Positions 32,879-41,833 are shown, numbered from the stretch's first letter. The stretch is 64,000 bases of DNA from Amorphoplanes friuliensis DSM 7358 (GCF_000494755.1 NC_022657.1:4192001-4256000), one strand, 5' to 3'. Numbers and translations: made by a program. The notes: generated by a model not told the origin, from the sequence alone.

Positions 32879-34534
32879 ATGCGAGCCGACCGCCTGATGG
32901 CCATCCTGTTCCTGCTGCAGCAGCGCGAGCAGGTGACGGCAGCCGAGGTTTCCCGGGAGCTGGAGGTCTCCGAGCGCACCGCCCGCCGCGACCTCGACGC
33001 CCTGGCCATGGCCGGCGTGCCGGTGTACTCGATGCAGGGCCGGGGCGGCGGGTGGCGCCTCGTGGGTGGCGCCCGCACCGACCTGTCCGGCCTGACCGCC
33101 GGGGAGGCCCGCGCCCTGTTCCTGGCCGCCGGCCCGGCCTCAGCGGCGACGCCGGCCGCGAGAGCGGCGCTGCGCAAGCTCGTCCAGGCCCTGCCGGAGC
33201 CGTTCCGGAGGCAGGCCGAGGCAGCGGCGTCGTCGCTGGTCACGGACCCGCAGCGCTGGGGGGTGAGCCGGTCCGAGCCCCGGCCGGCCCGCTTCCTCGA
33301 CGACCTGCAGGACGCGGTGATCCACGGCGTCCAGGTGCGCCTCGGCTACGTCGACAGCTTCGGCAGCGAGACCGAGCGAACGGTCCACCCACTCGGCATC
33401 GTCGCCAAAGGTCCGTGGTGGTACCTGGTCGCCGGCACCGAGGCCGGCCGCCGGACCTTCCGGATCGACCGGGTGTCGTCCGCCGAGCCGACCGGCGATC
33501 CCGTCCACCGGCCCGGGGACTTCGACCTGGCCGGGAGCTGGCGCGAGATCGCCGACGAGGTCGACCGCAGGCGGACACCCCTCGAGATCCAGGGGGTGTG
33601 CGTGCCCCACGGGACGGCCAAGCTCCGGATGGTGCTCGGCGACCGGCTCGTGGTGGGCGCCGCCACGACCGACGGCCGCATCGAGGTCGCGATCCGCGGT
33701 TACAACGAGTACGCCCTGGCCGGCGAGCTCGCCGGACTGATCGAATGGCTCGAGGTGACCGGCCCTCCAGGCGTCCGCGACCACCTGGCCTCGATCGGCG
33801 CCGCGCTCGTCGGACGGTACGGCGGCAGCTCAGCCCTTGACGGCCCCCGCGGTCATGCCGGCGACGATCTGGCGGTTGAAGACGAGGAACATCAGCAGCG
33901 GCGGGATCGTGATCAGCAGGATGTTGGTGAAGAGCAGGTTGAACTGGGTGTTGTACTGGCTGGAGAAGTTGTAGAGGGTCAGCTGCACGGTCGCGTTCTG
34001 GTCGCCCGGCAGGAAGTAGAGCGGGTTGACGAAGTCGTTCCAGACCGTCACCGACTGCACGACCACCGCCGTCACCACGACCGACCGCAGCAGCGGGAAG
34101 ATGACGCGGAAGAAGAGCCGCAGCGGGCCGGCGCCGTCGATGATCGCCGCCTCGTCCAGCTCGCGGGGGATCGTCGCGATGAAAGCTCGGAAGAGCAGTA
34201 CACAGAACGACATGCCGAAGGCGACCTCGACCAGGATCAGCCCCGGCATCGTGCGGAAGAGCCCGAGCCGTTGCAGCACCCAGATCGTCGGGACGACCGC
34301 GGGCGGGATGATCAGGCCGGACAGCACCAGGAACGTGATGAGGCCGTTCCAGCGGCTCTGCCGGCGCTGCAGCACGAAGGCGACCATCGCGGCCAGCACC
34401 ACCATGATCGTCACGCTGGCCACGGTGAGGATCGTGCTGTTGATAAAGGCGATGATCAGCATGTAGTCGCGGGCCTGGACCACGTCGACGAGGTTCTGCA
34501 CGAACTGGAACTGGTGCGGCCACGAGAACCGTAG
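32879..34534 (+). CDS. WYL-domain DeoR-type regulator with no stop at the usual end
   Basis: Residues 1-~317 form a normal actinobacterial WYL regulator: an HTH (RADRLMAILFLLQQ; EVTAAEVSRELEVSERTARRDLDAL-like segment ~19-42), the WYL core (VRLGYVDSFG, GPWWYLVAG, FRIDRVSS) and the ending ASIGAALVGRYGG. The family usually stops here, at ~33826. Instead the frame stays open for 705 more bases, antisense to a convergent permease gene, adding ~234 Asp/Glu/Arg/His-rich residues. A TGA lies out of frame at 33838-33840, so one inserted or deleted base would restore the usual length. Either a real stop loss or a sequencing error. Confidence 0.75.
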   Translation: MRADRLMAILFLLQQREQVTAAEVSRELEVSERTARRDLDALAMAGVPVYSMQGRGGGWRLVGGARTDLSGLTAGEARALFLAAGPASAATPAARAALRKLVQALPEPFRRQAEAAASSLVTDPQRWGVSRSEPRPARFLDDLQDAVIHGVQVRLGYVDSFGSETERTVHPLGIVAKGPWWYLVAGTEAGRRTFRIDRVSSAEPTGDPVHRPGDFDLAGSWREIADEVDRRRTPLEIQGVCVPHGTAKLRMVLGDRLVVGAATTDGRIEVAIRGYNEYALAGELAGLIEWLEVTGPPGVRDHLASIGAALVGRYGGSSALDGPRGHAGDDLAVEDEEHQQRRDRDQQDVGEEQVELGVVLAGEVVEGQLHGRVLVARQEVERVDEVVPDRHRLHDHRRHHDRPQQREDDAEEEPQRAGAVDDRRLVQLAGDRRDESSEEQYTERHAEGDLDQDQPRHRAEEPEPLQHPDRRDDRGRDDQAGQHQERDEAVPAALPALQHEGDHRGQHHHDRHAGHGEDRAVDKGDDQHVVAGLDHVDEVLHELELVRPREP

Positions 34535-34657
34535 CTCCGCCGCGTCCTGGCGGGTCTTCATAGCGGTGAGCACGATGAAGGCGAACGGCACCAGGAAGAC
34601 GACACCGGAGAGCAGGACCGCCAGCGTACTGAGGAGGTAGTTCTTGCGGCCGGTCAC
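33830..34657 (-). CDS. Sugar ABC transporter permease (MalG/CUT1 type)
   Basis: A 275-residue permease with six spans. The EAA loop is PRELDEAAIIDGAGPLRLFFRVIFPLLR (~170-197), and the C-terminus FNRQIVAGMTAGAVKG is typical of MalG-like proteins. The GTG start has AAGGAGG upstream and overlaps the previous permease stop (GTGA). Last gene of the rhamnosidase operon; its 3' end lies under the read-through of the convergent WYL gene. Confidence 0.9.
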   Translation of the reverse strand: MTGRKNYLLSTLAVLLSGVVFLVPFAFIVLTAMKTRQDAAELRFSWPHQFQFVQNLVDVVQARDYMLIIAFINSTILTVASVTIMVVLAAMVAFVLQRRQSRWNGLITFLVLSGLIIPPAVVPTIWVLQRLGLFRTMPGLILVEVAFGMSFCVLLFRAFIATIPRELDEAAIIDGAGPLRLFFRVIFPLLRSVVVTAVVVQSVTVWNDFVNPLYFLPGDQNATVQLTLYNFSSQYNTQFNLLFTNILLITIPPLLMFLVFNRQIVAGMTAGAVKG

Positions 34658-35520
34658 AGCTCCACCTCCTTGCGGTTGAGGAAGCGGGAGAGGGGCAGCA
34701 CGATCGCGGTGACGACGAGGAAGAGCACCACGTTGCCCGCGGTGGACAGGCCGTAGAACCCGGCCTGGTACTGCTTGTAGATCACCGAGGCGATCACGTC
34801 CGAGGTGAAACCCGGGCCGCCGCGGGTCATGGCCCAGATCAGGTCGAACGAGCGCAGACCGCCGATCAGCGACAGGATGATCACCGTGACCGTCGCGGGC
34901 CGGGCCAGCGGCAGGACGATGCGGCGGAAGTTGTCCCAGGCGCCGGCGCCGTCCATCCGGGCCGCCTCGAAGTATTCGGCCGGGATGGACACGATGCCCG
35001 CGATGTAGATGACCGTCGCCAGCCCGACGCCCTTCCAGACGTCGACCAGCGCGACCGACAGCAGCGCGTACTGCGGGTCGGTGAGCCAGCCGGGGCCGTC
35101 GATGCCGAGGACACCGAGGGCGTCGTTGATCAGGCCCTGGTCCGGGTTCATCAGCACGGTGAAGGTCAGCCCGACCCCGATGGTGCTGACCAGGACGGGG
35201 AAGAAGACAACCGAACGCAGGTAGCCGCGTCCGGCGATCTGCGAGGTGAGCAGCAGCGCCAGGAGCAGACCGAGCACGACCTTGAGGCCGGAGGTCACCA
35301 GCGCGTAGATCAGCGTGTTGGTGAGACCCTTGACCAGGGCGGGCTCGCGGAAGAACGTCACGAAGTTGTCGAAGCCGATGAACTTCCAGTCGAAGATGCT
35401 CCACCGGGTCAGGCTGAAGAAGAACGACGCGAACGTGGGGACCGCGAACAGGATGCCGTAGATGACGGCGGCCGGCAGGTAGAACCAGTTCGAGTACGGG
35501 CTCCGGGCGCTGGTTGCCAC
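34654..35520 (-). CDS. Sugar ABC transporter permease (MalF/UgpA type)
   Basis: A 288-residue permease with six spans and no large extracellular loop. The coupling loop is PAEYFEAARMDGAGAWDNFRRIVLPLAR (~178-205). GTG lies 5 bases after the binding protein stop; an alternative later start cannot be excluded. It pairs with the MalG-like permease. No ATPase gene is in the operon, as usual for CUT1 systems that share an MsiK-type ATPase encoded elsewhere. Confidence 0.9.
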   Translation of the reverse strand: MATSARSPYSNWFYLPAAVIYGILFAVPTFASFFFSLTRWSIFDWKFIGFDNFVTFFREPALVKGLTNTLIYALVTSGLKVVLGLLLALLLTSQIAGRGYLRSVVFFPVLVSTIGVGLTFTVLMNPDQGLINDALGVLGIDGPGWLTDPQYALLSVALVDVWKGVGLATVIYIAGIVSIPAEYFEAARMDGAGAWDNFRRIVLPLARPATVTVIILSLIGGLRSFDLIWAMTRGGPGFTSDVIASVIYKQYQAGFYGLSTAGNVVLFLVVTAIVLPLSRFLNRKEVEL

Positions 35521-35525
35521 CGGGT

Positions 35526-36839
35526 CTACCAGCCCTCGAGACCGAGCTGCTGGGCCTGCTTCTTGACGTCCTCGTCGTACAGGGCCGCGCCGGCCGGGGC
35601 CCTGCGGATGCCGGAGCCCACCTCGACGGTGATCTGCTCCAGCGACGGGCCCTTCACCGGCGACAGGAACTCCAGCGCCAGACTCGACTTGCCCGGGGTG
35701 TCGATGTACGGCTGCATGTCCTTGATCGCCTGCGGTACGTCGGCCGGCAGCGTGCAGCCCTTGACCAGGAACGGGCCGCTCGGTGCGTACGCGGCAGCCT
35801 GCGACGCGCACCCGTCCGGGCTGGCGATGTACGCGAGCAGCTTCTTCGCGGCCTCGAGTTCGGCGCCCTCGGTGGACTTCGGGATGTAGATGCCGGCGGG
35901 TGACCACACCGTCAGGCCGTTCTTCGCCGCGTCGGCACCCGGCAGGGCGAAGAGGCCCACGTCCTTCGCCGATTCGGGGAAGTTCGCCACCATGCCGCCC
36001 ACCGCGAAGGTCAGCATCGGGTACTGCGCGCCCTTGCCCTGCGCGAGCTGCTTGAGCCCGTCGTCGAGCTTGGCGCTGGCGAAGTCCTTGTTGAGGTACC
36101 CGGCGTCGTGCACCTCCTGCTGGTGCTGGAAACCCGCCACCGCCGCCGGGGTGCTCGCGAACTTCACCTTGTTCGCGGTGTAGTTCGCCGCGAACTGCGG
36201 GTCGGCCGCCGACACATTGTGGAAGTCGCCGAGGACAAAGAGCTGCGACGTCCACGTGTCACCGAACGTCTGGATCACCGGCGCCACCCCGGCCGCCTTG
36301 ATCTTCGCGTTGTTGGCCATGAACTCGGCCCACGTCGCCGGCACCTTCAGCCCCAGATCCGCGAAGACCTTCTTGTTGTAGAGCACCGCGCCACCGGTCA
36401 CCCCACCCAGCGGTACGCCGTACAGCTGGTCCCCGGCCGTGACCGTGCTCTTGAAGTTGTCGTCGAGCTGGCCCGCGTACGGCTGGTCGCTCAGCGGCAC
36501 CAGGTTCTGCTGGGGTGCGATCGCCTGGAACAGCGAGCCGGAGTTGTAGAGGAACACGTCGGTCATGTCACCGGTCGACAGCCGCGTCTTGATGATGTTG
36601 TCGCCCTCGGTGCCGCCCGGCCGCGTCTCGACCTTGACGGTGATGCCGGGGTTCTTGGCCGAGAAGTCCTTGGCGACCTGCTCGACGGGTTTGAGGCTGG
36701 AGTCGGAGTTGTCGACCAGGAACGACAACTCGACCTTGCCGCCCTCGTCGTCGCTGGAACCCAGGCTGCCCGCACTGCAGGCGGACAGGGCCAGGGTGGT
36801 CGCGGCCAGCAGGGCCAGGGGAAGGGATCGGAATCTCAT
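35526..36839 (-). CDS. Extracellular solute-binding lipoprotein for a glycoside or sugar
   Basis: A 437-residue family 1 binding protein. Signal MRFRSLPLALLAATTLALSAC with Cys21 lipobox, then VELSFLVDNSDSSLKPVEQVAKDFSAKNPGI (~35-65), GDMTDVFLYNSGSL and QLYGVPLGGVTGGAVLYNKKVF. ATG has GGAGG upstream. Its place behind a rhamnosidase gene points to uptake of a rhamnose-containing glycoside, by inference. Confidence 0.88.
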   Translation of the reverse strand: MRFRSLPLALLAATTLALSACSAGSLGSSDDEGGKVELSFLVDNSDSSLKPVEQVAKDFSAKNPGITVKVETRPGGTEGDNIIKTRLSTGDMTDVFLYNSGSLFQAIAPQQNLVPLSDQPYAGQLDDNFKSTVTAGDQLYGVPLGGVTGGAVLYNKKVFADLGLKVPATWAEFMANNAKIKAAGVAPVIQTFGDTWTSQLFVLGDFHNVSAADPQFAANYTANKVKFASTPAAVAGFQHQQEVHDAGYLNKDFASAKLDDGLKQLAQGKGAQYPMLTFAVGGMVANFPESAKDVGLFALPGADAAKNGLTVWSPAGIYIPKSTEGAELEAAKKLLAYIASPDGCASQAAAYAPSGPFLVKGCTLPADVPQAIKDMQPYIDTPGKSSLALEFLSPVKGPSLEQITVEVGSGIRRAPAGAALYDEDVKKQAQQLGLEGW

Positions 36840-36864
36840 GAGGGGCCTCCGGGGGAGTGCAGGG

Positions 36865-39648
36865 CTACAGGAAGGGCAGGGCTTCGAGCCGGGCGCGGAG
36901 CTCGGCGGTGCCGGGCACAAAACCGCCGGCGGTGGCGGCGTCGGCCAGGCCGGTCGCGGGCGCATCGAGGTAGGCCGCGAGCCGCCCGGCCAGCTCGGCC
37001 TCGTCGCCGAAGCCGGCGTCACGAGCCGCCGCGACCACCTGCTCCCAGGCGGGTTCGTGATCCATCACCTCGCGGATGGTCGGCTCGGCCGAGAGCTCCG
37101 GCTCCGTCGCGGACGGGTCGGTCACGGTCCACTCGTGGGTGCCGTGACGCACCTCGACGGGCGTCGCCGCCCCGGGTACGTGCACCTCGGCGGTGGCGCC
37201 GACGGGCACGGTCACAGTCAACGTCAGCCGCCCGTCACCCCGCTGCCAGGAGACCGAGGCTTCCCCGTACGGGGTGAGATGTCTCGCCGAAGCGGAAGTG
37301 AGACGGCCTCCCGGGACCGGCCGGACGAGCAGCCGCCGGTAGCCGGGGGCGGCCGGAGCCAGGCCCGCGACCCGCCGGTGCAGCCAGTCGGCGACGGCAC
37401 CGAGCGCGTAATGGTTGAACGACGTCATCTCGCCCGGGTTGATCGAGCCGTCGGGGAGCATGCTGTCCCAGCGTTCCCAGACGGTGGTCGCGCCCATCGT
37501 CACGGAGTAGAGCCACGACGGGCAGCCGGTCTGGAGCAGCAGCCGGTAGGCCAGGTCCGGTTCACCGGCGTCGGTGAGGGCGTCGGTCATCAGCGGCGTG
37601 CCGACAAAGCCTGTCCCGATGCGGAAACCGGCTGTGCGGACCAGATCTGCGAGCCGGCGGGCCGCGTGCTGCCGCTGGGCCTCCGCCGGCAGCAGCGACC
37701 ACTGCAACGCCAGGGCGTAGGTCGTGGCGGCGTCACCGAGCACGCGGCCCGCCGTCGTCACGTACTCGCGGGCGAACGCGGCGCGGACCTGGGCGGCCAG
37801 CAGGTCGTACCGGCGGGCCTGTGCGGTGTCACCGAGCACCTCCGCGGCCCGGGCGACGATCTCGGCCGAGCGGGCCAGGTGCGCGGTGGCGATGACGTCG
37901 GGGTCGGCCTGCGCCTGGAACGGCGACTCCGGCGGCGCGGTCGGGTCGAGCCAGTCACCGAACTGGAAACCGCCGGTCCAGAGCCGGTCCGGCCCGGCCA
38001 GCTCGGCCATCCGGTCCACCCACGCCCGCATGCTCGGCAGCTGCTGTTCCAGCAGACCTCTGTCACCGGTACGCCGGTAGAGCACCCACGGCACGATGGT
38101 CGCCGCGTCGCCCCACGCCGCGGTGGCGGGACCGGGCTGCCGCAGCACGTCCGGGATCACGAACGGAACCGAGCCGTCCTTCTGCTGTTCCGCGGCCAGG
38201 TCCTTGAGCCAGCTGGTGAGGAAGCCCGCACTGTCGAAGAGGAAACTGGCTGTAGGGGAGAAGACCTGGATGTCGCCGGTCCAGCCGAGCCGTTCGTCGC
38301 GCTGCGGGCAGTCCGTCGGTACGTCGAGGAAGTTGCCGCGCATGCCCCAGACGACGTTGTCGTGGAAGCGGTTCAGCAGCTCGTGGGAGGACTCGAACCA
38401 GCCGGTGCGGCGCAGGTCCGAGCCGAGCACGACCGCTTCGAGGTCCTCGGCGCGCAGTCCGGGCACGCCGGTCACCTCGGCGTAGCGGAAACCGTGGAAG
38501 GTCAGCGTGGACTCCAGCATCGCCTCGTCCGGACCGGCGAGCACGTACGCATCGGTGGCCCGGGCGGTACGCAGGGGGCGTACCCCGAGCTCGTTGTCCT
38601 CGAGGACCTCCGCGTGCCGGACCACCACCTCGTCGCCGGCCGTCAGGCCGCGGACGCGCAGCCGGAGCCGCCCCACCAGGTTCTGGCCGAAGTCGGCCAG
38701 GGTCTTCCCGGCCGGCGACGTCCACACCCTGACGGCGGGCAGCGTGCCGGTGACCCGCACGGGCGGGCCGTCCGGCGCGACCAGCAGACCGAGATCGGCG
38801 TCGACCACCTCGACCGGGCCGGTGGCGCGGGGCCCGGGCCGCAGATCGGTGCGCTGGCCGTCGTAGAGGTCGTCGGCGAGAACCCCGCTCTCGCTCGCGG
38901 TCCAGGAGCCGTCGGTGGCGAGCACGTGCACGGTGCCGTCGGCGGTGGTGACCTCGAGCTGGGCCAGCAGGGCCAGCCGATGGCCGTAGAGGCCACGCCG
39001 GCCCTGGAAGCCGAGCCGCCCGCGCCACCAGCCGTTGCCCAGCAGCACGTCGAGGCGGTTCGGGCCCGGCCGGACCAGGCCGGTCACGTCGTAGGTCTGG
39101 AAGCGCAGCCGGTGCTGGTAGCTGGTCCATCCCGGCGCGAGCTCCTGGTCGCCGACCCGCTCGCCGTTGAGCTCGGCGGAATAGACGCCGTGCGCCGTGG
39201 CGTGGAGCCGGGCGCGGACGATGTCACCGGGCAGCTCGACCGTGCCGGTGAGCACGGGCGCCGGTCCGCCTTCCGCGCCGAGCGTCACCGGGCTGATGAA
39301 CCGCGCGGTCCACGTGTCCGGTGCAGCCTCGACCTCCGCCGGCGCGCTCCACGCACTCCACTCCTCGCCCGGCCCGCACACCCGCACCCGGACCTGCGCG
39401 GCTTCCCGGGGGGCCAGGGGCGCGCCCGGCCACGGCACCAGGATCTGTTCCTCGGACTCGACGGTGGTCAGCTCAGCGGGCCGGTCCGGCCGGGTGACCT
39501 CGACCTGGTACGCGTGCTGCCGGTAGTCGTCGCCGGCCCTCGGCACCCGCCACGACAGCCGCGGTGCGGAGGTGCCGACGCCGAGCAGGGGACCGTCGTC
39601 GGTGTGGTGCTCGAAGCGAAGGCCCACGGGGGCAGCGGCAGATGACAT
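36865..39648 (-). CDS. Alpha-L-rhamnosidase (GH78), cytoplasmic
   Basis: A 927-residue GH78 enzyme that releases terminal alpha-L-rhamnose. Order: N-terminal Fn3-like and two beta-sandwich domains (~1-380), then the (alpha/alpha)6 catalytic barrel. That barrel holds the signature TDCPQRDERLGWTGDIQ (general acid region, ~455), AAWGDAATIVPW and TTVWERWDSMLPDGSIN, followed by a C-terminal beta domain. There is no signal peptide, so substrates must be imported first, which fits the adjacent ABC genes. ATG is chosen with GGGAGA five bases upstream, not the more distal in-frame start. An extra ~90 residues after the beta domain (REVMDHEPAWEQ...) are unrecognised. Confidence 0.93.
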   Translation of the reverse strand: MSSAAAPVGLRFEHHTDDGPLLGVGTSAPRLSWRVPRAGDDYRQHAYQVEVTRPDRPAELTTVESEEQILVPWPGAPLAPREAAQVRVRVCGPGEEWSAWSAPAEVEAAPDTWTARFISPVTLGAEGGPAPVLTGTVELPGDIVRARLHATAHGVYSAELNGERVGDQELAPGWTSYQHRLRFQTYDVTGLVRPGPNRLDVLLGNGWWRGRLGFQGRRGLYGHRLALLAQLEVTTADGTVHVLATDGSWTASESGVLADDLYDGQRTDLRPGPRATGPVEVVDADLGLLVAPDGPPVRVTGTLPAVRVWTSPAGKTLADFGQNLVGRLRLRVRGLTAGDEVVVRHAEVLEDNELGVRPLRTARATDAYVLAGPDEAMLESTLTFHGFRYAEVTGVPGLRAEDLEAVVLGSDLRRTGWFESSHELLNRFHDNVVWGMRGNFLDVPTDCPQRDERLGWTGDIQVFSPTASFLFDSAGFLTSWLKDLAAEQQKDGSVPFVIPDVLRQPGPATAAWGDAATIVPWVLYRRTGDRGLLEQQLPSMRAWVDRMAELAGPDRLWTGGFQFGDWLDPTAPPESPFQAQADPDVIATAHLARSAEIVARAAEVLGDTAQARRYDLLAAQVRAAFAREYVTTAGRVLGDAATTYALALQWSLLPAEAQRQHAARRLADLVRTAGFRIGTGFVGTPLMTDALTDAGEPDLAYRLLLQTGCPSWLYSVTMGATTVWERWDSMLPDGSINPGEMTSFNHYALGAVADWLHRRVAGLAPAAPGYRRLLVRPVPGGRLTSASARHLTPYGEASVSWQRGDGRLTLTVTVPVGATAEVHVPGAATPVEVRHGTHEWTVTDPSATEPELSAEPTIREVMDHEPAWEQVVAAARDAGFGDEAELAGRLAAYLDAPATGLADAATAGGFVPGTAELRARLEALPFL

Positions 39649-39662
39649 GGACTCTCCCGATC

Positions 39663-39674
39663 TGAAACGATTCA
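39663..39674. promoter_or_regulatory. LacI-type operator before the rhamnosidase operon
   Basis: TGAAACGATTCA is a near-perfect dyad around a central CG, 15 bases upstream of the rhamnosidase start. TGAA-N4-TTCA with central CG is a common LacI-family operator form. The neighbouring regulator is AraC type, so a LacI protein encoded elsewhere may also act here. Confidence 0.5.
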
Positions 39675-39731
39675 ACAGCAGCCTGCGGAGAACCGGTCCC
39701 GGTGTTTCGGTGAGGTTTCAGCTGCTCCCTG

Positions 39732-39752
39732 ATCCTGCTTCCGCCGCAGGAT
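39732..39752. promoter_or_regulatory. Inverted repeat in the rhamnosidase/AraC divergent region
   Basis: ATCCTGC (39732-39738) and GCAGGAT (39746-39752) form a 7-base dyad with a 7-base spacer. It lies about 85 bases from each start codon, a suitable place for the AraC-type regulator or a shared site. Confidence 0.4.
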
Positions 39753-39832
39753 GTGACATAGCCCGCAGTGCACCGGTGGTAGCACAAAATTCACCTGGCG
39801 CCGGAAACGCGCGTCTGCCGTATCGTCGGCGG

Positions 39833-40753
39833 ATGGCCGAACCGCCCGTCGAGAGCTCGCACGCGATGCTCTACTTCTCCGACGGTTCGCTGGCCTACGC
39901 CGGGCACTATCTGCACGAGGGTCAGCACCCCGTGCACACCCACAGCTTCGTCGAGGTGGCTGTGATGATCGGCGGCGCCGGTGTCCATCACAGCCTGGCC
40001 GGCCGCCAGCAGCTCGAGGTCGGCGACGTCGTCCTGCTGCGCCCCGGTGTGTGGCACGGCTACGAGGAGTGCGAACGCCTCGACCTCTACAACTGCTGCT
40101 TCTCCACCGAGCTCCTCCAGCGCGAGCTCGCCTGGACCCGCGCCGACCCGCTCCTCGGCTACCTGCTCTGGACCGGCCCCTACTCCGACCAGCGGCGCGG
40201 CATCCTCACCGCCCGCCTCTCCCCGGAGGTCCTGGCCGAGGCCGTCGACCACCTCGACGCGCTCGACCGCCTGCGGTTCAGCCCCATCAGCAGGCACCGC
40301 GGCGACATCATCGGCCGTCTCTCGCTCTTCCTCAGCTGCCTCGCCCGCGCGGTTGTCGACGGTGTGGAGGCGGGCTCCGGACAGACCCACCCCGCGGTTG
40401 TCGACGCCATGCGGATGATGGAGGCCCGTCCGGCCCACCAGTGGACGCTGACCGAGCTGGCCGAGGCTCTGCACCTCGCTCCCGGCTACCTGGTCCGGCT
40501 GTTCAAGTCGGCGACCGGGTTACCCCCGATGGCGTACCTGTCCCGCCACCGCGTCGAGGTCGCGGCGGCCCGGCTGCTGCACACCGACGACACCATCAGC
40601 CGCATCGGCGAATCGGTGGGCTGGCCCGACCAGAACTACTTCGCGCGCCGCTTCCGCGCGCACTACGGCCTGAGCGCCTCGGCCTACCGGTCGCGTTTCA
40701 CCCACAACTCGGTCCGCCTGCGCAGCTGGGATGCCGCCCCGCAACGCGGCTGA
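39833..40753 (+). CDS. AraC-family regulator of the rhamnosidase operon
   Basis: A 306-residue regulator. The N-terminal cupin (~8-90: HEGQHPVHTHSFVEVAVMIGGAG; GDVVLLRPGVWHGY) should bind a sugar. The C-terminal double HTH (~200-295) reads TLTELAEALHLAPGYLVRLFKSATG and ISRIGESVGWPDQNYFARRFRAHYG. This is the RhaS/RhaR-like layout. ATG begins just before the cupin; the ribosome site is weak. Divergent from the rhamnosidase gene across 184 bases, so the most likely target is that operon and itself. Confidence 0.88.
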   Translation: MAEPPVESSHAMLYFSDGSLAYAGHYLHEGQHPVHTHSFVEVAVMIGGAGVHHSLAGRQQLEVGDVVLLRPGVWHGYEECERLDLYNCCFSTELLQRELAWTRADPLLGYLLWTGPYSDQRRGILTARLSPEVLAEAVDHLDALDRLRFSPISRHRGDIIGRLSLFLSCLARAVVDGVEAGSGQTHPAVVDAMRMMEARPAHQWTLTELAEALHLAPGYLVRLFKSATGLPPMAYLSRHRVEVAAARLLHTDDTISRIGESVGWPDQNYFARRFRAHYGLSASAYRSRFTHNSVRLRSWDAAPQRG

Positions 40754-40754
40754 C

Positions 40755-41297
40755 TCAGCCGAGCAGCGGGAACTCCCGGTGCTGGCGCCAGCGGGACCCG
40801 TCGCTGACGAGCAGGCTGACGGACGAGATCGTCGCGGTGAGGGGCAGCCGGCCTGTCAGGTCGGCCTCCACCTCGTCGAAGACCTCGGGCGGCCGGCCGT
40901 GAGCGACGGTCAGGTGCGGGACGACCTCGGTGAACTGCCCCTCGTAGGGCGGCGCCTCGGGCCAGCGCTCCGCCATCTCCTCGGTCAGAGCGCGGAACGG
41001 CTGGTCCGGCGCCGGGGCGAGGTAGAGCACGTCGGGAAAGCGCCGGCACTCCTCGAACCGGACCGCAAAAGGCGAGCGGGCGCCGATCAGGGTCGCCAGC
41101 TCGTCCACCACCGCTGCGGTGACGCGGTCGATGTCCAGGAACGGGAAGAGCACCGTGACGTGCGCCGGGACCCCTGCCGAAGCCGACGAGTCGAAGCGGT
41201 GGCGCCAGTGCCCGACCAGCGGCTCGGCCTCACTGACGAGGGCCAGCAAGGCGGTCTGACCCACTCGGTAGCGTGGTGGTGCATCATCGGTGGACAT
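40755..41297 (-). CDS. 2H phosphoesterase (2'-5' RNA ligase-like)
   Basis: A 180-residue LigT/2H family protein. The two catalytic motifs are HVTVLFPF (~46-53) and HLTVAHG (~127-133), each of the HxTx form. The family includes 2'-5' RNA ligases and cyclic nucleotide phosphodiesterases; the exact substrate cannot be read from sequence. It is convergent with the AraC gene, one base apart. No clear operon partner. Confidence 0.87.
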   Translation of the reverse strand: MSTDDAPPRYRVGQTALLALVSEAEPLVGHWRHRFDSSASAGVPAHVTVLFPFLDIDRVTAAVVDELATLIGARSPFAVRFEECRRFPDVLYLAPAPDQPFRALTEEMAERWPEAPPYEGQFTEVVPHLTVAHGRPPEVFDEVEADLTGRLPLTATISSVSLLVSDGSRWRQHREFPLLG

Positions 41298-41346
41298 CGC
41301 CGAATGATCCCTGACAGCAAGGTGGACGCACCACCGGTTTCGAGCT

Positions 41347-41799
41347 CTAGGTGAGCGTCAGCAGGATGTGCTCGGTGCCGTCGTAGTCCAGGGTTTCGGT
41401 CCGCTGGAAACCGTGCTTCTCGAGCACGCGCACCGAGCCGATGTTGCGGGCGGCCGGGTCGGCGTGGAGCGGGCGGGTCTGCTCCAGCTCGAGGAAGAGG
41501 CCGAGCGCCCGGGTGCCGATGCCCTGCCCCCAGAACCGGCGGCCGAACCAGTAGCCGAGGAAACGCCGGTCGGCGTCCCACCAGGCCAGGATGTTGCCGG
41601 CGGTCTCGCCGCCGACGGTGACCGTCTGCACCAGGTTTTCCGGGACGCCCAGGACGCGGGTCTTCCAGTGCGTCATGAACCGGTCGCGCTCGCGGGGCGG
41701 GAAGTGCGCCAGCTCGGCGGCCTCCTCGTCGTGCTCGTAGTCCAGGAACACTTCCAGGTCCGGTAATTCGACGTCCCGCAGTCCTACCTCTGCACTCAT
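41347..41799 (-). CDS. GNAT-family acetyltransferase
   Basis: A 150-residue acetyltransferase. Motif A is YWFGRRFWGQGIGTRALGLFLE (~82-103), with the Q/RxxGxG/A acetyl-CoA loop as GQGIGT, and motif B is ADPAARNIGSVRVLEKHGFQRTE (~113-135). It resembles the RimJ/RimL branch that acts on small molecules or protein N-termini. A five-base hairpin (GGTGG/CCACC, 41321-41335) lies downstream and may help termination. Substrate unknown. Confidence 0.87.
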   Translation of the reverse strand: MSAEVGLRDVELPDLEVFLDYEHDEEAAELAHFPPRERDRFMTHWKTRVLGVPENLVQTVTVGGETAGNILAWWDADRRFLGYWFGRRFWGQGIGTRALGLFLELEQTRPLHADPAARNIGSVRVLEKHGFQRTETLDYDGTEHILLTLT

Positions 41800-41833
41800 G
41801 CGCGCAGTCTGGCACCGACCACCGACATTTTTT

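Noticed and set aside
33880-34534. Possible separate acidic protein antisense to the permease
   Set aside because: No start or ribosome site of its own; best explained as read-through of the WYL gene.
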